DNA from: Rotaria macrura | Lineage: Eukaryota > Rotifera > Eurotatoria > Philodinida > Philodinidae | Length of the DNA: 64,000 bases | NCBI GenBank assembly: GCA_900239685.1 | Contig: OENT01000627.1 | Coordinates: forward strand, 1 to 64,000 | Direction of reading: 5' to 3' | Shown: positions 62,048-64,000 of the stretch, one piece after another | Layout of the letters: each line of letters opens with the position of its first letter | How positions within the stretch are numbered: the stretch's first letter is position 1 | Made by a program: the position numbers and the translations under genes | The notes under the pieces: generated by a model | What the model was told of the DNA's origin: nothing | The model's database searches: none | The model's input: the letters and a program-made list of their open reading frames with translations, nothing else

Positions 62048-63237
62048 TCAATATATTTTCAATTGTCGAATTATTTCATTGATCAATCTTGATGGAGCTA
62101 CAAATAAACAAATGATTCATATAAAATGATGATCAATAAGTTTATGCTAACCGGGTCCGATGCCGAGTACAGTTTTACGTCCAACACCAAATTTTTTTTG
62201 ACCTATGATAAACATATATGTTTAACATTGCATTATTAAAATAGTAAACTCAATTCATTTATTTTGCTTGTTTTCTTTTTGCTTACATACCCACATCACA
62301 TACTAAACAAGTTGTTAAGCCCTTAAATTTCGCTTGACGACGTAATTGTTCTCTGTAACAAGAAGAAAGATATCTCAAGAGAATACTAGTGACATAGATA
62401 AATAATTATCTTACAGATCATCATCTGATTCGCATTTACAAACAACTTTTGCTTGTCCCTCCGAAAACCATGTATCAACAACATCAGGAATTCTTTCACA
62501 TGCTTTTTGAAAGCATGCAAGTGTAGCATGAGAACACTATAAATTTAAAAGTTATTCATCTGCGAAAAAATCATCGATTTCAATGTACTCACTTGTGCTG
62601 CAATTTTTCCTTTTAGATAAAAGTAATTATATTAGAATGTGAAAAAAAAAATCAAACATCATTTGTAAAATTTTACCTTGACCCATCTTGAGATCATTTC
62701 TTACAACGAGAACGAGCTGAAAGTTCAAACGATATTGCAAATATACAATCATAAGAGTATTGCAAATATTTACTTTGTATTCTCCTTCATCATCAGATGA
62801 GCCAGGATCGAACTAAAAAAATCAACTTCCATTTTTATTTCAATTTAATGATGTTTACAGTATGTTTGATTAAAACTCTCTTATATACATAAAAATAAAC
62901 TAAGAACTAATTTTAGTCTTTTGAGAAAATATTTTGTCTTGTCATACTTTAATTTATGTTTTCAGTCATTGAATTCAAGATAAACTCTGTACACTATTAC
63001 TTTTACTTACATTTTTATCATCTGAACTTTGATCTTTTTCGAAATCAAAAGCATTTGAAACAACTTTGACACTATTATTGAGAAATACCGATGAACTGAA
63101 TATCCAACCAAGCGCTAGGCCTAGAACAGAGTATAAAGAAAGATATAAAAATGATCTCCTATTATTCTACCTCCAAAAAAGCCGGCTACCAGGCCAGCTG
63201 TAGCAGTTTTTTCCTCAAACCAAGATGTTTGGCTCAT
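62048..63237 (-). CDS. PTRH2: Peptidyl-tRNA hydrolase 2 (PTRH2/Bit1)
   Basis: Nine coding exons (63171-63237, 63011-63120, 62774-62812, 62677-62716, 62593-62609, 62415-62536, 62291-62352, 62152-62202, 62048-62097) give 185 residues (human 179). The N-terminus has a hydrophobic anchor (TATAGLVAGFFGGLALGWIFSS), as in mitochondrial-outer-membrane PTRH2, then an acidic linker (SSDDEGEYK). The hydrolase core follows: [68 protein letters not shown] and the C-terminus LKIY. The enzyme releases peptidyl-tRNA from stalled translation. Exon 5 is a 17-nt microexon encoding most of GKIAAQ. The ATG at 63237 follows ccttcagcagtcat. A further ATG at 63324 would need a different frame after splicing, so I prefer 63237. 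Confidence 0.92.
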
Positions 63238-64000
63238 ATGACTGCTGAAGGCAAGAAACATAATAAAAATAAAAATAAAAATAAAAAACACATCATCAAC
63301 ATTCAACTCACCTAAATGTGACATAGTAATGAGAAGAAAATTGTATTTTATGGTCTAATAAAACCAAGATGAATGACACCAACTATCAATCTGGAAAAGA
63401 AAAACAACAACAACATCGTGTTGAAGAAAAGAAAAGAAATAGAATTCAATCTTTGATGAATCTATATGTGTATATACATATGCATTCATATGTAATTGTA
63501 TCGCCTCAATTTTTCTTTTCGTTTCATACTCATGGCAATTCAAGCGTAAATGATAGCCTTCCTAGAGAATAACAAATTGTAATAGAAACTCTTCGCATGC
63601 GTTTTTTTTCGTGTTTTACACGATAATATATATCAATCATCAAAGACAATTATAACTCTACTGATATACCGAAGCAAAAAGAATGACAGTATACCACATG
63701 GAAAATGCTTGTAAAGGCAAAAGTTGTGTGCGTCTGGTAGGATGACATCTCAAAAACAAGCATCACAGCCATCGATAAATGTCATTTAAATATACACGTC
63801 GTACACTGATGCACACTGCGAGAAAAGAAATATGGCTTCTTTTCTCTTCCTTTTTTTTCGATGAGTATACTTTTATACAATGATGCAGCCAAAATACGGG
63901 TAGATATGTAGGAAAGATAAAAGGATAAATCCATCCAGAAATGATTAATTCTTTACTGATATGTAGGAAAAAATAAAAATGCATCGTTGATAATCGATAT
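63238..64000. other. Upstream region of PTRH2
   Basis: No gene recognised. Contains an (AAATAA)-type repeat at about 63262-63290 and short AT-rich frames. A gtgagt donor after an upstream ATG (63312-63324) could mark a 5' UTR exon with a short upstream frame. Confidence 0.4.

Noticed and set aside
63312-63324. Upstream ATG of PTRH2 followed by a gtgagt donor
   Set aside because: Joining it to the next exon at either nearby AG puts a stop (ATA TGA) in frame, so it is more likely 5' UTR than the true start; kept only as a possible upstream frame.
1-64000. CRISPR arrays, bacterial operons, riboswitches
   Set aside because: The DNA is eukaryotic with spliceosomal introns; the only regular repeat array (53.6-54.2 kb) is tandem without spacers.

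Overview
The window is AT-rich eukaryotic nuclear DNA from an animal. Its genes are split by many GT-AG introns (most of about 50-90 nt, a few of 0.8-2.8 kb). They encode metazoan families: SART1, aftiphilin, ARF, TOM20, an A20/Cezanne-type OTU deubiquitinase, paraoxonase, NEK1, a KCTD10/13/TNFAIP1-type BTB protein and PTRH2. Three things together suggest a bdelloid rotifer (Rotaria/Adineta-like): small B-box/coiled-coil proteins, splice-acceptor sequences lying directly on start codons (as expected for spliced-leader trans-splicing), and a plant-type UDP-arabinopyranose mutase (RGP) gene. The species call is inference; the gene families are read from the sequence.

Layout. 0-9 kb, plus strand: the 3' part of SART1, then a complete aftiphilin-like gene. 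9.3-11.4 kb, minus strand: two tandem ARF GTPases. 11.6-14 kb, plus strand: TOM20 and a short S/T/P-rich orphan. 14-21 kb: about 7 kb without a recognisable gene. 21-30 kb, plus strand: an OTU deubiquitinase with C-terminal zinc fingers, then two B-box/coiled-coil genes; the OTU protein and the second B-box protein end in the same kind of tail. 30.1-30.8 kb, minus strand: a four-helix membrane orphan. 33.4-36.0 kb, minus strand: paraoxonase-like. 36.2-44.6 kb, minus strand: NEK1-like kinase in 23 exons. 47.8-51.9 kb, minus strand: a type II membrane protein joining an RGP/GT75 domain to a second glycosyltransferase domain. 51.9-59.3 kb: gene-poor, with a tandem-repeat element bounded by terminal inverted repeats, tRNA-like SINE relics and a possible nuclear-receptor relic. 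59.3-61.7 kb, minus strand: KCTD/BACURD. 62.0-63.2 kb, minus strand: PTRH2.

Most genes are housekeeping: splicing (SART1), vesicle traffic (aftiphilin, ARFs), mitochondrial import and quality control (TOM20, PTRH2), cilia/cell cycle (NEK1) and Cul3 adaptor function (KCTD). Several same-strand pairs are separated by only about 200-320 nt and the downstream start codon sits on or near an acceptor AG, which suggests small operons resolved by trans-splicing. The most unusual items are the RGP-glycosyltransferase fusion, a candidate horizontal acquisition, and the shared PPPPPYSS-plus-zinc-ribbon tail that links a deubiquitinase to its B-box neighbour. Exon boundaries were placed by eye from splice consensus, reading frame and family similarity, not by a program.
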